DNA of 64,000 nt from Brachycybe producta (Eukaryota; Arthropoda; Diplopoda; Playtdesmida; Andrognathidae), in assembly GCA_036925085.1 (NCBI GenBank), contig JAUPFP010000028.1, positions 3,315,001 through 3,379,000 on the forward strand, written 5' to 3'. The notes beneath the pieces are model-generated. The model worked only from the letters and a program-made list of their open reading frames with translations, was not told where the DNA came from and did no database searches. Positions 23,456 through 33,122 of this stretch are shown here, piece by piece. The position numbers and the translations under genes were made by a program. Position 1 is the first letter of the stretch, and each line of letters starts with the position of its first letter.

Positions 23456-25258
23456 GAGGTGGTGGTCGTCACTTGTGGCCAAACTAAAATCCCCTATATA
23501 GTCAATGGTTTGCTAAAAAACGACCACTTTATGTGGCGCCACAAAGTGGTAGGTGTGAAGAAGACCTAAAAAGCATTGCTAGCCTCGACCTCCAACCCTC
23601 AACATCGTTTGAGATAGAACAAACACCATATTTGACCCTTTCCTCCACCCCTCCTCCCCTCTCCTTCAATCCATTCACCGTAACCTCCATAATAAAACCT
23701 TTAAAATGAAGTACAGCTAATTTATTCACATTCTAAACTGAATTACATTCTTCTCTTTAACACATGTTTTTGACACACACCCTCCAAGCGCCACTTGTCA
23801 AAAAAGAAGGAGGTAAAGAGAGAGGGAAGAGGGGACAAAAAAACCACCTGTTCAATCAGTATGACGTCACAGCTTTCGATAGAACGAAAACTAGAGCGCC
23901 CGCGCGCTCAAGCCAAGTTTTCTTTTTTTTATTATATTTAATAAGTTTTTATCTTGATGATGATGACGTCATGAGGGTATTCGTCATCGTAAGAGACAAA
24001 CACACGTTTCTAATGACAAATGCTGCCAAATATTAGTCCAACTGCGTAATTGAAATAATTGTATTATTATAAAAGTGGCAAACGCACATGTCATTATTAC
24101 AGACGCCTAATTATTTTCGTTCATTAAAAGGTGGTAATGTTTTTATATGTAAATTTATATATCCGTCTGTGAACATATGTTTATAACGTTGTTAAGACTC
24201 TTTTCTAAACTAAAACAATCGAAGTTTCAAGCGTAATGTTCAACGAGTTAATAATTAAAGTAAGAATAATTAAAAAATACAAAAGTTTTTCTTACCAGAA
24301 TCACATTAAAAGCAAAAATATGCAGACGAGACGGTGAAACACAACAGCAGACTACATAATCACCGTCATTAATACGACTGATTATGGCGCCAAACGGAAG
24401 CTAAAAACCTTAGTACTTTCTTCACTCGTAAGGTGGCAGCACTGTACGACAAATATAGTAGCCATTTTGATTCTAATATACATACATTATATAATATATT
24501 ATGGTACGAATATGGTGGTTGTTGTCATATTAATCCATAAGAACGAGCTGGTCACATTGAAATGCTTACTGCTTGTCTATAAAACGGTTCGTTTGTAAGT
24601 GTGCTTAAATATATGAAAATATAAACAAAATAGCTTACAAATAAAATATTGAAAAATAAAATATTGGAAAATATAAGGTCTTATATTTTTTTCTCCATAT
24701 GATTTTATACATAAACTGCATAAATCTAGTCAAACAACACACTTTTATTAATAACCCTGATAGAAAATGGCGACCATTTTCCATAGAATGACGTGTAATT
24801 TTTTGCACTTACTAAATCAAAAAACGGACCTTTTTTGAGAAACCGTTTGTAATCAGTTGATTTATAGCCTGGTGCAAGGCTTAATGCCATGTGGGAGGAA
24901 GGGGAGACAACGTTTACTACTGTACTTCCGTTCATGTTCTTGAGTGAAGCCAAGTTTTTGGGGGTGGAAATACAGGGGTGTGGCTTATCGTCCATATTGC
25001 AAAGACCCTGAAAAAAAAAGTTTATATGTTGAGTTTCATGATAAAATTACGACATTATTTTCCTTATTTCTTAAAAAAAAGTTTATTTACATTAAATCAA
25101 ACAAAAAAAGACATGAAAACATTATTGCATTTTTGTCGGAAATCTACATATTTTAATATATTAAATGCACATTTTTGTAGTCTGAAATTCAGGGATGGCA
25201 ATTCCAATGAAAAACATTAATATAACACTCTTCCCATAATTTTAATTTAAAAAACTGA
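23456..25258. other. Intergenic DNA
   Basis: No supported gene. Purine/pyrimidine-rich segments near 23640-23680 and 23800-23850 only. Confidence 0.35.
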
Positions 25259-25333
25259 GACACCACTGAGGTTTGAACCCAAGAACTCCAGCTCAGACAG
25301 CAGTAATGTTAACACTACAGCTAAACTGGCAAC
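25259..25333 (-). repeat. tRNA-derived SINE head or tRNA pseudogene
   Basis: On the minus strand it reads TTTAGCTGTAGTGTTAACA, then GTCTGAGCTGGAGTTCTT, then GGTTCAAACC (25270-25279), a perfect pol III B box, and CAGTGGTGTC. This is the layout of tRNA-derived SINE promoters. The ends do not pair as an acceptor stem, so it is not a functional tRNA. Confidence 0.5.
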
Positions 25334-26309
25334 TAAAACACAAACTCATAAATTATACTTAGGAATTTAAAAAAAAAACATATAGAAAAAAAACTAAGAT
25401 TGGTATGCCCTCTACCAAAATTGAATATTTCCTATAGCAAAATTTAAAAATTAGCTAAAATAGATGGCATCAGCATCTCCATTAAAAAAATTTTGCTAAA
25501 AAGCAAAAACTTTTTAATTTTAATTTTAATTTTTACAGGCAGGTGGCGCTATAATCAACTATACATATAGTCCCTGAATAAAGTGTTATTTTAGGTTAGA
25601 TTTTTCTCGATACCAACCTTGATATAAGACCTGAAACAATTTGAAAAAGCATCAAGAGGGGCTAAAAAGCCCATATAATTGGGAAAATTTGAAATTCGAA
25701 AAAAAAAATTGATAAAATGTTAACACTTGCACTCTATATTCAAAGATATCTCTATGTATATAACATCTACCTCTGAAATATGATTCCAGAACCTTTTTAG
25801 AATAAATATGGCAACCAAAATACAGCAATTGGGTATTTTTTTATTTAAAAAAAAACAATGAAAAACTATTTATTACCTTTAACGAATACTTTAAATAGAA
25901 AAAAACGTGAAACGAAAAATCATACTTGTTTTAAAAATATAAGAACTACTAACACAGACCATGTGCTGGGTCTGAGCAAGATGGCGACTATTTTCCGCAC
26001 CACTCAAAATTTTTGGCTTCACTAAAGTGACGTAATGTTGGCTCCCCTTAAACTAACCTTCTTGGCGTGGACGGATTACGCGTACGTTTCCCAGTTTTTT
26101 TTTTTAACCAGGTAAATCAGTTTGTAAGTTAACTATTGCAAAACAGGTAAATCTTAGACGATTACACTCTACACTCCGGAGTGTAATGGTCTAAGTGTAA
26201 ATGAAAGAAAATGATGAAATCAAACTCGTTATTTTTTGTTTCAGAAACTAGAAGAGTAAATGAAACAAATTATTTACTTTTAGGTAGGTTGTTATATAAA
26301 TTGGGTAAA
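25334..26309. other. Intergenic DNA
   Basis: AT-rich; nothing recognised beyond short inverted repeats such as CTACACTCCGGAGTGTA near 26170. Confidence 0.35.
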
Positions 26310-26645
26310 CTCCTCTCAATTCTCAATTTCTGATAATTCTGTTTTCAGGTACAAATTGAAGAGGAAGTGTTTTAGAAACTAGAAGGTAACTCAATCACTT
26401 AATGATGTTAATAGATACTTTCATGTTGATATATGAAGATAAAAAAGCTTTTTATGTGTTTGAAAATGGCGCAACTTTATACAATATCATTTTTTTTATG
26501 TATAAGAAGTTTATTTTGAAAGATATCAATATGAAAATACCCTTAAGTGATAGAACTACCCTTGTAGTTTCTATAATAACACCTTTTAATTTCTCTTAAA
26601 TTTGCTCCTGAAAGACGGAATAATCAGAGTTCGTTCAAGTTTTTA
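26310..26645. mobile_element. Fold-back MITE family E, copy
   Basis: Contains AAGTGTTTTAGAAACTAGAA, CATGTTGATAT, TTTGAAAATGGCGCAACTTT, AGTTTATTTTGAAAGATATC and TACCCTTAAGTGAT in the family order. It ends about 110 bp before the Myb-like gene and could contribute to that gene's upstream region. Confidence 0.65.
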
Positions 26646-26723
26646 TCAAAGTATGTTTTTTCTTCTTCTTCCAAATGTAGAATCTTCCGAGTTCTAGTGA
26701 CGTTTTTAAGGCGTGATGAAACT

Positions 26724-26729
26724 TCAGTT
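26724..26729 (+). promoter_or_regulatory. Candidate initiator TCAGTT of the Myb-like gene
   Basis: TCAGTTGTAA lies 25 bp upstream of the ATG. TCAGT(T) is the arthropod core-promoter initiator. The same string TCAGTTGTAA precedes BLOC1S6. A start at this position would give a very short leader. Confidence 0.35.
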
Positions 26730-26753
26730 GTAATGACAAGATACTGACGGATA

Positions 26754-27530
26754 ATGGCCAAAGAATGTCGTAAGAAAACAAAATATATTACAGAATTCGA
26801 GAGAAATTTGCTTTCTGAACTTTATCGAGAAGAACGGAAAATATTAAACAATGTAAGAAAGACCAGCGAGACATTAACGAAGAAAAAAGAAGCCTGGGCA
26901 AGAATAACTGCTAAGTTGAACGCCACCGAAGGAGTGACAACACAACGTACTGTCGCTCAGGTCACTAGATTATGGGAAAATATTATAACTCGATTTAAGA
27001 GGGATTATAAAGCATCCAAGGGACATTTCACTGGATCATATTGTGATGATATAGACTGGTCGGAATTATATCAGTTAGTATCTCCCAACATTAAAGCTCG
27101 GCGTTCATCGAATGAGAATATATTTATAGATTGCGAAACGATTCGAGCACATCTCGAAAACGGAGCGCCAGACATCATGAAACAAGAAATACATGAAGTG
27201 GAGGAGGACGAGTTAGGAATGGCGGAAGAAGAGATTCCTGCAAATACATCAGAATCGGGAGGATCTTGTCACTTCTATTTGACGGGTACCCAAGAGATAC
27301 CTGAAAAGGGTAACAATGTTTCACTTTCCGATCAAAAACAGATGATGGAGTGGCGTCGTATCGAACACGAACATTTGGTTAAGAAACTGCATTTCGAAAA
27401 ACTTTACTATCGAGAAAAGTACAAGTTAACGGTAAAAAAACGTCAGGCACTCGAAGCGAACCTTTCTACTAATGGTTGTGGAGCTTCGCAATACAATGAC
27501 AAACCCAATAATCACCAGAAAATGTCGTGA
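26754..27530 (+). CDS. Myb/SANT-like DNA-binding domain protein, single exon
   Basis: An uninterrupted 258-residue ORF. Residues about 10-100 fit the Myb/SANT-like domain found in FSBP- and NAIF1-type proteins (Pfam Myb_DNA-bind_5): FERNLLSELYREERKIL, then KKKEAWARITAKLNA, then RTVAQVTRLWENIITRFK, with spaced Trp and hydrophobic positions as in three-helix SANT folds. An acidic linker follows (about 145-170). The C-terminal stretch 195-240 is charged and helical, probably a coiled coil. It probably acts in the nucleus as a sequence-specific DNA-binding protein; targets are unknown. Such domains also occur in Harbinger transposon accessory proteins, so a domesticated or still mobile origin is possible. 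No transposase or inverted termini flank it. The ATG has a candidate TCAGTT initiator 25 bp upstream, and AATAAA follows about 143 bp after the stop. Confidence 0.75.
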   Translation: MAKECRKKTKYITEFERNLLSELYREERKILNNVRKTSETLTKKKEAWARITAKLNATEGVTTQRTVAQVTRLWENIITRFKRDYKASKGHFTGSYCDDIDWSELYQLVSPNIKARRSSNENIFIDCETIRAHLENGAPDIMKQEIHEVEEDELGMAEEEIPANTSESGGSCHFYLTGTQEIPEKGNNVSLSDQKQMMEWRRIEHEHLVKKLHFEKLYYREKYKLTVKKRQALEANLSTNGCGASQYNDKPNNHQKMS

Positions 27531-27672
27531 TGCAGTACGATCGATCGTGAAATGCAATGTGTTCAACATGCAGTTGAAATACATTTACTTCGTTTTCAAT
27601 TGTATTCATTGTGTTGATGGGAAGTTTTTTTTTTGTTTCAGAGACTGTTTTTGTATGTAATAATCGTATTTA

Positions 27673-27678
27673 AATAAA
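27673..27678 (+). terminator. Polyadenylation signal AATAAA
   Basis: AATAAA about 143 bp after the Myb-like stop codon, in a suitable AT-rich setting. Confidence 0.5.
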
Positions 27679-27769
27679 CAAATCAACCATTGAAATTTCG
27701 TCAATTCTTTTTAGCGTCAACCAAGAGTTTTGTGACGTTTTAACTGAACCTAGTTGTCGGGTTTGAGAA

Positions 27770-28137
27770 AATTTATGTTTTTCAGGAGAAACGTTACGAA
27801 AAAATTCAAAGTGTTTTCGAAACTAGAATAGTTCTTGATAATGGTATCTTTTAAAATAAACTTTTTATGACAGCTTGAAAAAGGCGAAAATAGTTTTTCG
27901 TAAATGGATTACCAAAAAACCGGTTCATTTTCAAACTGCTGTAAAATGTTTTATTTTTTACCATTCTAGTTTTAAAAACAATTTGAATTTTTCCATAATG
28001 TTGTTTCTAAAAAAAAAACGTTCGCTTGATGTTTTTGTCCAAATTTTACAAAAACTACTATGGAGCAGAGCATTAGTCACTGCAGTGGCGCCGTCCGGCA
28101 GGAAAAAAATAAAATATCTATTCAACCACCTTAAGGA
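27770..28137. mobile_element. Inverted-repeat element related to 11888-12433
   Basis: Carries CATTAGTCACTGCAGTGGCG and ends AATATCTATTCAACCACCTTAA, the reverse of the 11.9-kb element. The middle (AAACTAGAATAG and CCATTCTAGTTTT arms) is like family E. It has no clear left terminus. Confidence 0.5.
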
Positions 28138-28719
28138 ATAACATTACCTTCACAAACTGAAAACAAAACGAATGAACTGTTTATCAATTTGTATAGTGAT
28201 TCCGCCGTTCCTAAAGCAACGAAATGTAAAGTTATTATTGATTCAATTGCTGGATTTCACGTAAGTTAAGAAACGTGGTATTTCTTTATGCCGCCCTTGG
28301 AGAAAATAGTTGTTCTCTTTCAGAAAGTTCATTTTTAAACTGAAACCCGTCAATTCAACCACTTTATCCATAGCTGTCTATTGTTGTCGTATCGTCAATT
28401 ATTCAGCGGAATCAATGACTGCCCAAAACGTAACGAAAAACGTATTGGTTTCGAAGAAAAATTGATGAGAAAGCAGAACCAGTAACATAAATAAATAAAA
28501 CGACACAGGAAATTTTCTGCACGAAATTTAAATGTTTTGTGAAATTTTTAAAACAATAAGAAATCACAATATCGAAATCCCATATTCTTTTTTTACCCAG
28601 TTACTCGTATCCACTAAACAAAAGAAAAAGACAAAACAAGAATCTGCTTAGTTCAACAGAACCTAACCAGTTTATCTTTGTCAATAAACACACAGTAGAA
28701 AAGGTGTTTTTTTTTCTCC
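28138..28719. other. 3' flank of PSMB4
   Basis: AT-rich; no gene. No canonical AATAAA for PSMB4 could be placed with confidence on the minus strand. Confidence 0.35.
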
Positions 28720-30288
28720 TCACCTAACCATGAGACCAACATCCCAGTTAGAATCCAACTCAAAAGGACCCTCGACTTTAGCTCCATCCTTAGTTATTAC
28801 TGCAATGTCATACTAAACAAAACCTCTTTTCGTTAAAAACGCAACACGATTAATAAAAAACAATCACAAAAATCTAACTTTATGAAAAGCTCTCGCATCT
28901 CTGTAGTAAAGAACGCGAAGACAATCAACTAACAAGTCTCTGGCTTCGGCCTCGCTCAGTTTTCCTTCTTTCTTTTCGTATGCATCTCTCATAAGAGGCT
29001 AAAAGTGAACCGAACAATTACAAAAGATAATAATGTACAGCAAAAACCGTTAACTTTTTACCAATGCGATGTGAGCTCCGTATCCAGTAGCGATATGAGA
29101 GTCTTCAAAAGCTGTTCCTAGCTTATCAACGAAGCCTAAGAAGCTACAGAAACAAAACAGAAGAGATCGGATAAAATCAACATCTCCACGTGTTACATGA
29201 CAAATTCAGAATCTTTACACTTACGGTTTTCCTTCGTGAAGACCTCCAACAACATATGTATTCCACAAAGGATCGAATTTCGAACGCCTGAAAACGGTTT
29301 CAAACGTATATTATGGCGATTTTCAACTCCTTTAGCAACCTAATGTTACCTGTTGTACAGAACACGAGTTAACCAACAGTGAAGTGATTTCGGCTTCAGA
29401 TTCTGTCCGTCGTCGGCACATTCCTCGTCAATACTGAAAACAAAAAGAAAGATCTCGTCGATTAAGAAACGAACAAAACAATACTAGTCCGATCCGTTTT
29501 CCTTACACTTTCTTCTCTATGACTTCACTCAGAAACTGGAAATCAGCATAATCACCACTTGCTCCTAATATGACATCTTTATTAACTCTCATTAAGCGAC
29601 GACATTGACGAAAACGAGCCAAAGAACCGTAAGACCCAAGAGTATCGGCTGCGAGTGCGACTCCACCATCGAAAGCGATTCCCAAAACAGACGTTCCGGT
29701 CGTTATTGGGTTCCTAAGAAACGATATTTAGTTATTAGACAGATCGAAATGTACAAATAGGAGATTCTTTCGATTTAAGTCGCTTAGCCTCTCTGCAGGA
29801 GATGGCACAATTTTTTCGCATTATTTCGCACCTCAGGCGCAACCTTTGCTTGGAGGCTAGCGGTTCCTAATCCAAAGAATATCCCAACAAACAACGAATA
29901 CAAAAACTATTGAACATGATCATTTCAAAATTGCCATAAAACGTTTATTGTCAAAGATATCCGTATAAACGTATCATAGTCTAGTTTATAACAGACTTTG
30001 ATATTTTCGTTTTTAAAATACATTTACGTTCTCTTTTTTTTACGTTTTGAAGTGACTGAAAGTGCTGATTCATGTCAAAGTGAACGGTGACCAACGTATT
30101 GTAAAACAAGTCTTCAATAAAAAAATTCATTAATAATTACTAAATTACAAAACATACATCGATCTTGTTGCAAGTCTGTTGTTATTCGACGGGGTGTTCG
30201 TAGGAAACCCATACAAATGACCAGGAAACGGTCCATTTTGCCACAAAGGACGACTAAAATCACCAGAAAAACTCAAATTCATCGCCAT
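28720..30288 (-). CDS. PSMB4: Proteasome subunit beta type-4 (PSMB4)
   Basis: Seven exons on the minus strand: 30158-30288, 29507-29713, 29350-29433, 29225-29287, 29062-29143, 28879-28998 and 28720-28812. They total 780 nt, 259 residues (human 264). It encodes the beta-7-position subunit of the 20S core, structural and without protease activity. Diagnostic strings are [15 protein letters not shown] at the N-terminus, [76 protein letters not shown] and SNWDVGLM near the end. All introns are GT-AG. The start at 30288 was chosen because the preceding in-frame residues do not resemble the family. The last codons read MVR-stop, and the donor-like AG|GTGAGG there leaves open a further tiny exon. 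It is divergent from BLOC1S6, with 610 bp between the start codons. Confidence 0.93.
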
Positions 30289-30898
30289 CTTGTACAATCT
30301 TCTATCAATATATTCACAGTCATTTATAAGAACAATGATCACGTAAGAAATGTTGTCAGCCCCTATGAGAGAGCGAGAGCGAACTGCTTTTGTTTGTAGC
30401 AAAAAAGTGTGAACTAAATTGTGACGTCACGTTGCAATTGCGTCATTAAAATTAAAAAACTAATTGCAGCATTCACGCAATAAACTATACTGTGTGACGT
30501 CAAAGATTAGTCTGAAGCTTCTATAATCGAGACCTTAGATTAGCTAACAACTAGAAAAGTGGCTTAGTGCAAACCGACAGACCCAGTAGAGGTAGTTCAA
30601 TTATGGATTCATACCGTACTATAGCTGAGTGTGGCGAAAAAAGATTTTTGTTATAGAACGAAATAGAAATATAAGTGGATTAAGAGGAATTATATATAAA
30701 AGAACCTTGATAAGAGGCTCGCGTCTCTAACTTGGAGTTGAGCTACCCCACAGTCATAGAAAACACTGTGATGACAAGTTGCCAGATCATCGTCTGCTTT
30801 AATGGAGTTAAAATGACTAAATCATGAGAGAGAAATACAATTTCTGTTGTTTTCACTTTTATTTTAAGGATCTTTTCAGTTGTAACTTGTGAAAAAAA
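30289..30898. promoter_or_regulatory. Shared PSMB4-BLOC1S6 intergenic region
   Basis: 610 bp between two divergent start codons, so it should hold both promoters. On the plus strand a TATA-like TATATATAAA lies at 30691-30700 and an initiator TCAGTT at 30876-30881, 18 bp before the BLOC1S6 ATG. A CRE-half-rich part (TGACGTCA near 30421, TGACGTCAA near 30496) is nearer PSMB4. About 30583-30660 resembles repeat family G. Assignment of individual sites is an inference. Confidence 0.5.
30876..30881 (+). promoter_or_regulatory. Candidate initiator TCAGTT of BLOC1S6
   Basis: TCAGTTGTAAC starts 23 bp upstream of the ATG, matching the arthropod initiator and the string before the Myb-like gene. Confidence 0.35.
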
Positions 30899-31579
30899 AT
30901 GAACGAAGAGGAGAATAACGAGAGAAGGAAAGATGACAGCAAAAAAACGGCTTCATTATGTGAGAAATGAGAGAAACGTTTTATTAAACGTCAACTGATT
31001 TCTACTTACATTTTTTTTCTGCTCATCTTAAAATTTTGTTTTGTTTTTCAGCTCTTCAAAAGCCGTCGTTAGATCTACTATGCAAGGAATTCTCGTCAAT
31101 GTACGCTGATGAATTGGTCGCCGTTTCGGAACCTCTTAACGAACTGACGTATAATCATTAAACTCTCCTTGTAATAACTGCAAAACTAGATATATTGATT
31201 AATGCTTTAATTACAGAAGAAATCAAGATGTTCTACTTGAAACTATGCAACAGGAAAACGTTCGGTTCAATGAAGTGAACGAACACCTTTCGTTAGATCA
31301 AATGGTTCCAATGATATCGAGCTCGACTTTGTACAAAGATACAATTTGCATTCTTATCATCGTACGCATTTCTTTTGTTTCAGTTTGTCAAAGTAACTCA
31401 TTACCAGGGTAAATTAGCAAATATCAAGAAGGATATGGTTGCACTTCATGATAAAGTAGCGAAGCTGAAGGTTGTCACACGTTAAAGCGGATTTCAAATA
31501 GTTTTATTTCTTGAAATTCAGATTTGTTTCGTTTCAGAAAAGAGCTTTAAAATTGCAGCAGATCAGAGAGAAGCAATAG
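30899..31579 (+). CDS. BLOC1S6: BLOC-1 subunit 6 (pallidin)
   Basis: Five exons: 30899-30959, 31052-31148, 31217-31304, 31384-31470 and 31538-31579. They total 375 nt, 124 residues. The C-terminal half matches pallidin: TRNQDVLLETMQQENVRF, then FVKVTHYQGKLANIKKDM, then ALHDKVAKLKKRALKLQQ. Almost the whole protein after residue 35 is heptad-rich helix. Pallidin is a subunit of BLOC-1, which sorts cargo from endosomes to lysosome-related organelles and binds syntaxin; arthropod orthologues affect pigment granules. It is shorter than human (172), mainly at both ends. The N-terminus MNEEENNERRKDDSKK is polar and weakly conserved, so the first exon is the least certain. That exon does splice in frame (phase 1) and is preceded by a TCAGTT initiator. 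ATTAAA at 31630 is the likely poly(A) signal. Confidence 0.88.
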
Positions 31580-31629
31580 ACTTCCGTTTATGTGAAAGGA
31601 ATTAATGATTTTTATGTACTTTAAGCGTT

Positions 31630-31635
31630 ATTAAA
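31630..31635 (+). terminator. Polyadenylation signal ATTAAA of BLOC1S6
   Basis: Common variant hexamer 51 bp after the stop codon, followed by a T-rich stretch. Confidence 0.5.
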
Positions 31636-31803
31636 ATATATATTTTTTCCTCTCTCTCTAAATGTCCTGTGTTGAATGTTACTTTCACTAAACAAAAAAC
31701 GAATGTCTAAAAATAACAATTTGCTAACTTATACAGAGTGTCCGTAAAGTCCTTGTGCAGTTTCAATTTGCAATAATTTCACTTCTATATAAATAATACA
31801 AAG

Positions 31804-31850
31804 TATGAACAATGTGTAAAATGCCGATTGCATTTTACACATTGTTCATA
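31804..31850. repeat. Perfect 21-bp-arm hairpin
   Basis: Arms 31804-31824 and 31830-31850 are exact complements with a 5-nt loop (CGATT). GTGTCCGTAAAGTCC lies upstream at about 31739, and a partial inverted copy of the flank lies near 32050-32110. This suggests a mariner-like or fold-back MITE of about 31735-32115. There is no ORF. Confidence 0.6.
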
Positions 31851-33122
31851 TCTTATATTATTTAAGAAAGAGACATAAAACCTCACTCTCTAAACGATCT
31901 TTGTGATATAACAAATGTGATCAGTGCTATAACTCAAAAACGTGTCCTGGGGGAACTTCAGAAACGTGTTATCTTTTGTATCCAAAAATATGGTGGATAT
32001 GTCAAAATTTAATATTTTTAGAATTAAATATGCTAAATTTTGAATAAATTCTTTTTCAGTTACATTTTACTCATTGTTTATATCTTACATAGAAGTAAAA
32101 TTATTGCAACTTAGCTAGGTTTTTGGCTCTGAGAAAAAAAATCTAGGGGGCGTCCCTAATTTTTTTTTTAAATAGAATTTCATAAGTAATCCAAAATAAA
32201 TGTGTTTTCAGTCGCAGAACCTGGTTAGAGACTACAATTTTTTTTTTTTTTGGGGGGGGGGGGAGAAACAAGCATTTAACATAGTCTTATCAACACTCAA
32301 GTGAAGTTCATTGTTTACTTAGTGTATTTTTTTCTGGTTGCCTCACTAATTAATATAAAATTATTAATCAGGAAGCTAAAATAAAATTTAAAAAATTAAA
32401 ATGAGATTTGAAAGTTGAAGCTAAGAGTAACCTGCTATGCCACTGTGCTTAAGACTATGCACACTATACATACCTAGAATTTGTTTCTTCCAAAGCAAAC
32501 TTCTAAAGTATCACCAACAGGACTTTTCTAATGTTTTAATTGTCTTAAACACTGATTTTCTTTGATCTAGAATCAAATCTGTGGTCAGATGAAAGTTCAT
32601 TTGTATCTTCAATAAAATAAATTCAAATAACAAAAATAACTATTGATACAATTTTATTAAAGAAAAGAAAAAACATTTCAATCAGAAATGTTAATTTCAT
32701 CACAATTCTCAGTAATGTAAAAAAAAGAACTACAAAATCTAAAAAATGACTCAATTTCTGTAAATTACAAAAAAAAATATCAAGTATCTCGTATAAATAA
32801 CCCAAAAACCACATTTCATTAAAGTTCCTTTTCGACACATCGTCATGTATAACAAACACTTGTCTAAAAATATTTTTTTTTGTTTCATCACCCATCTATA
32901 AAAATATATAATTAACGAAATACAAACTTATTTTAAAAAGTGTTCCGAGTATAAACGGTACAATCAATTTTGCTCAATGTGAGATTAACGAACACATAAA
33001 AAGCACAATATATATTATTATGCAAATTCATTTCTAATCAATGTACGATCACATAATAATATAGTTATTATCGAGTGAATACAACATCATTACATCATTA
33101 TCATCTTTGTTACAAACCTAGC
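31851..33122. other. Convergent intergenic region BLOC1S6 / SLC5A3-like
   Basis: No gene. It contains a G homopolymer (32254-32265) and AT-rich DNA. The most likely poly(A) signal for the transporter is at 32653-32658. Confidence 0.4.
32653..32658 (-). terminator. Candidate poly(A) signal of the SLC5A3-like gene
   Basis: AATAAA on the minus strand, about 465 bp after the stop codon; no closer canonical hexamer was seen. Confidence 0.3.
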
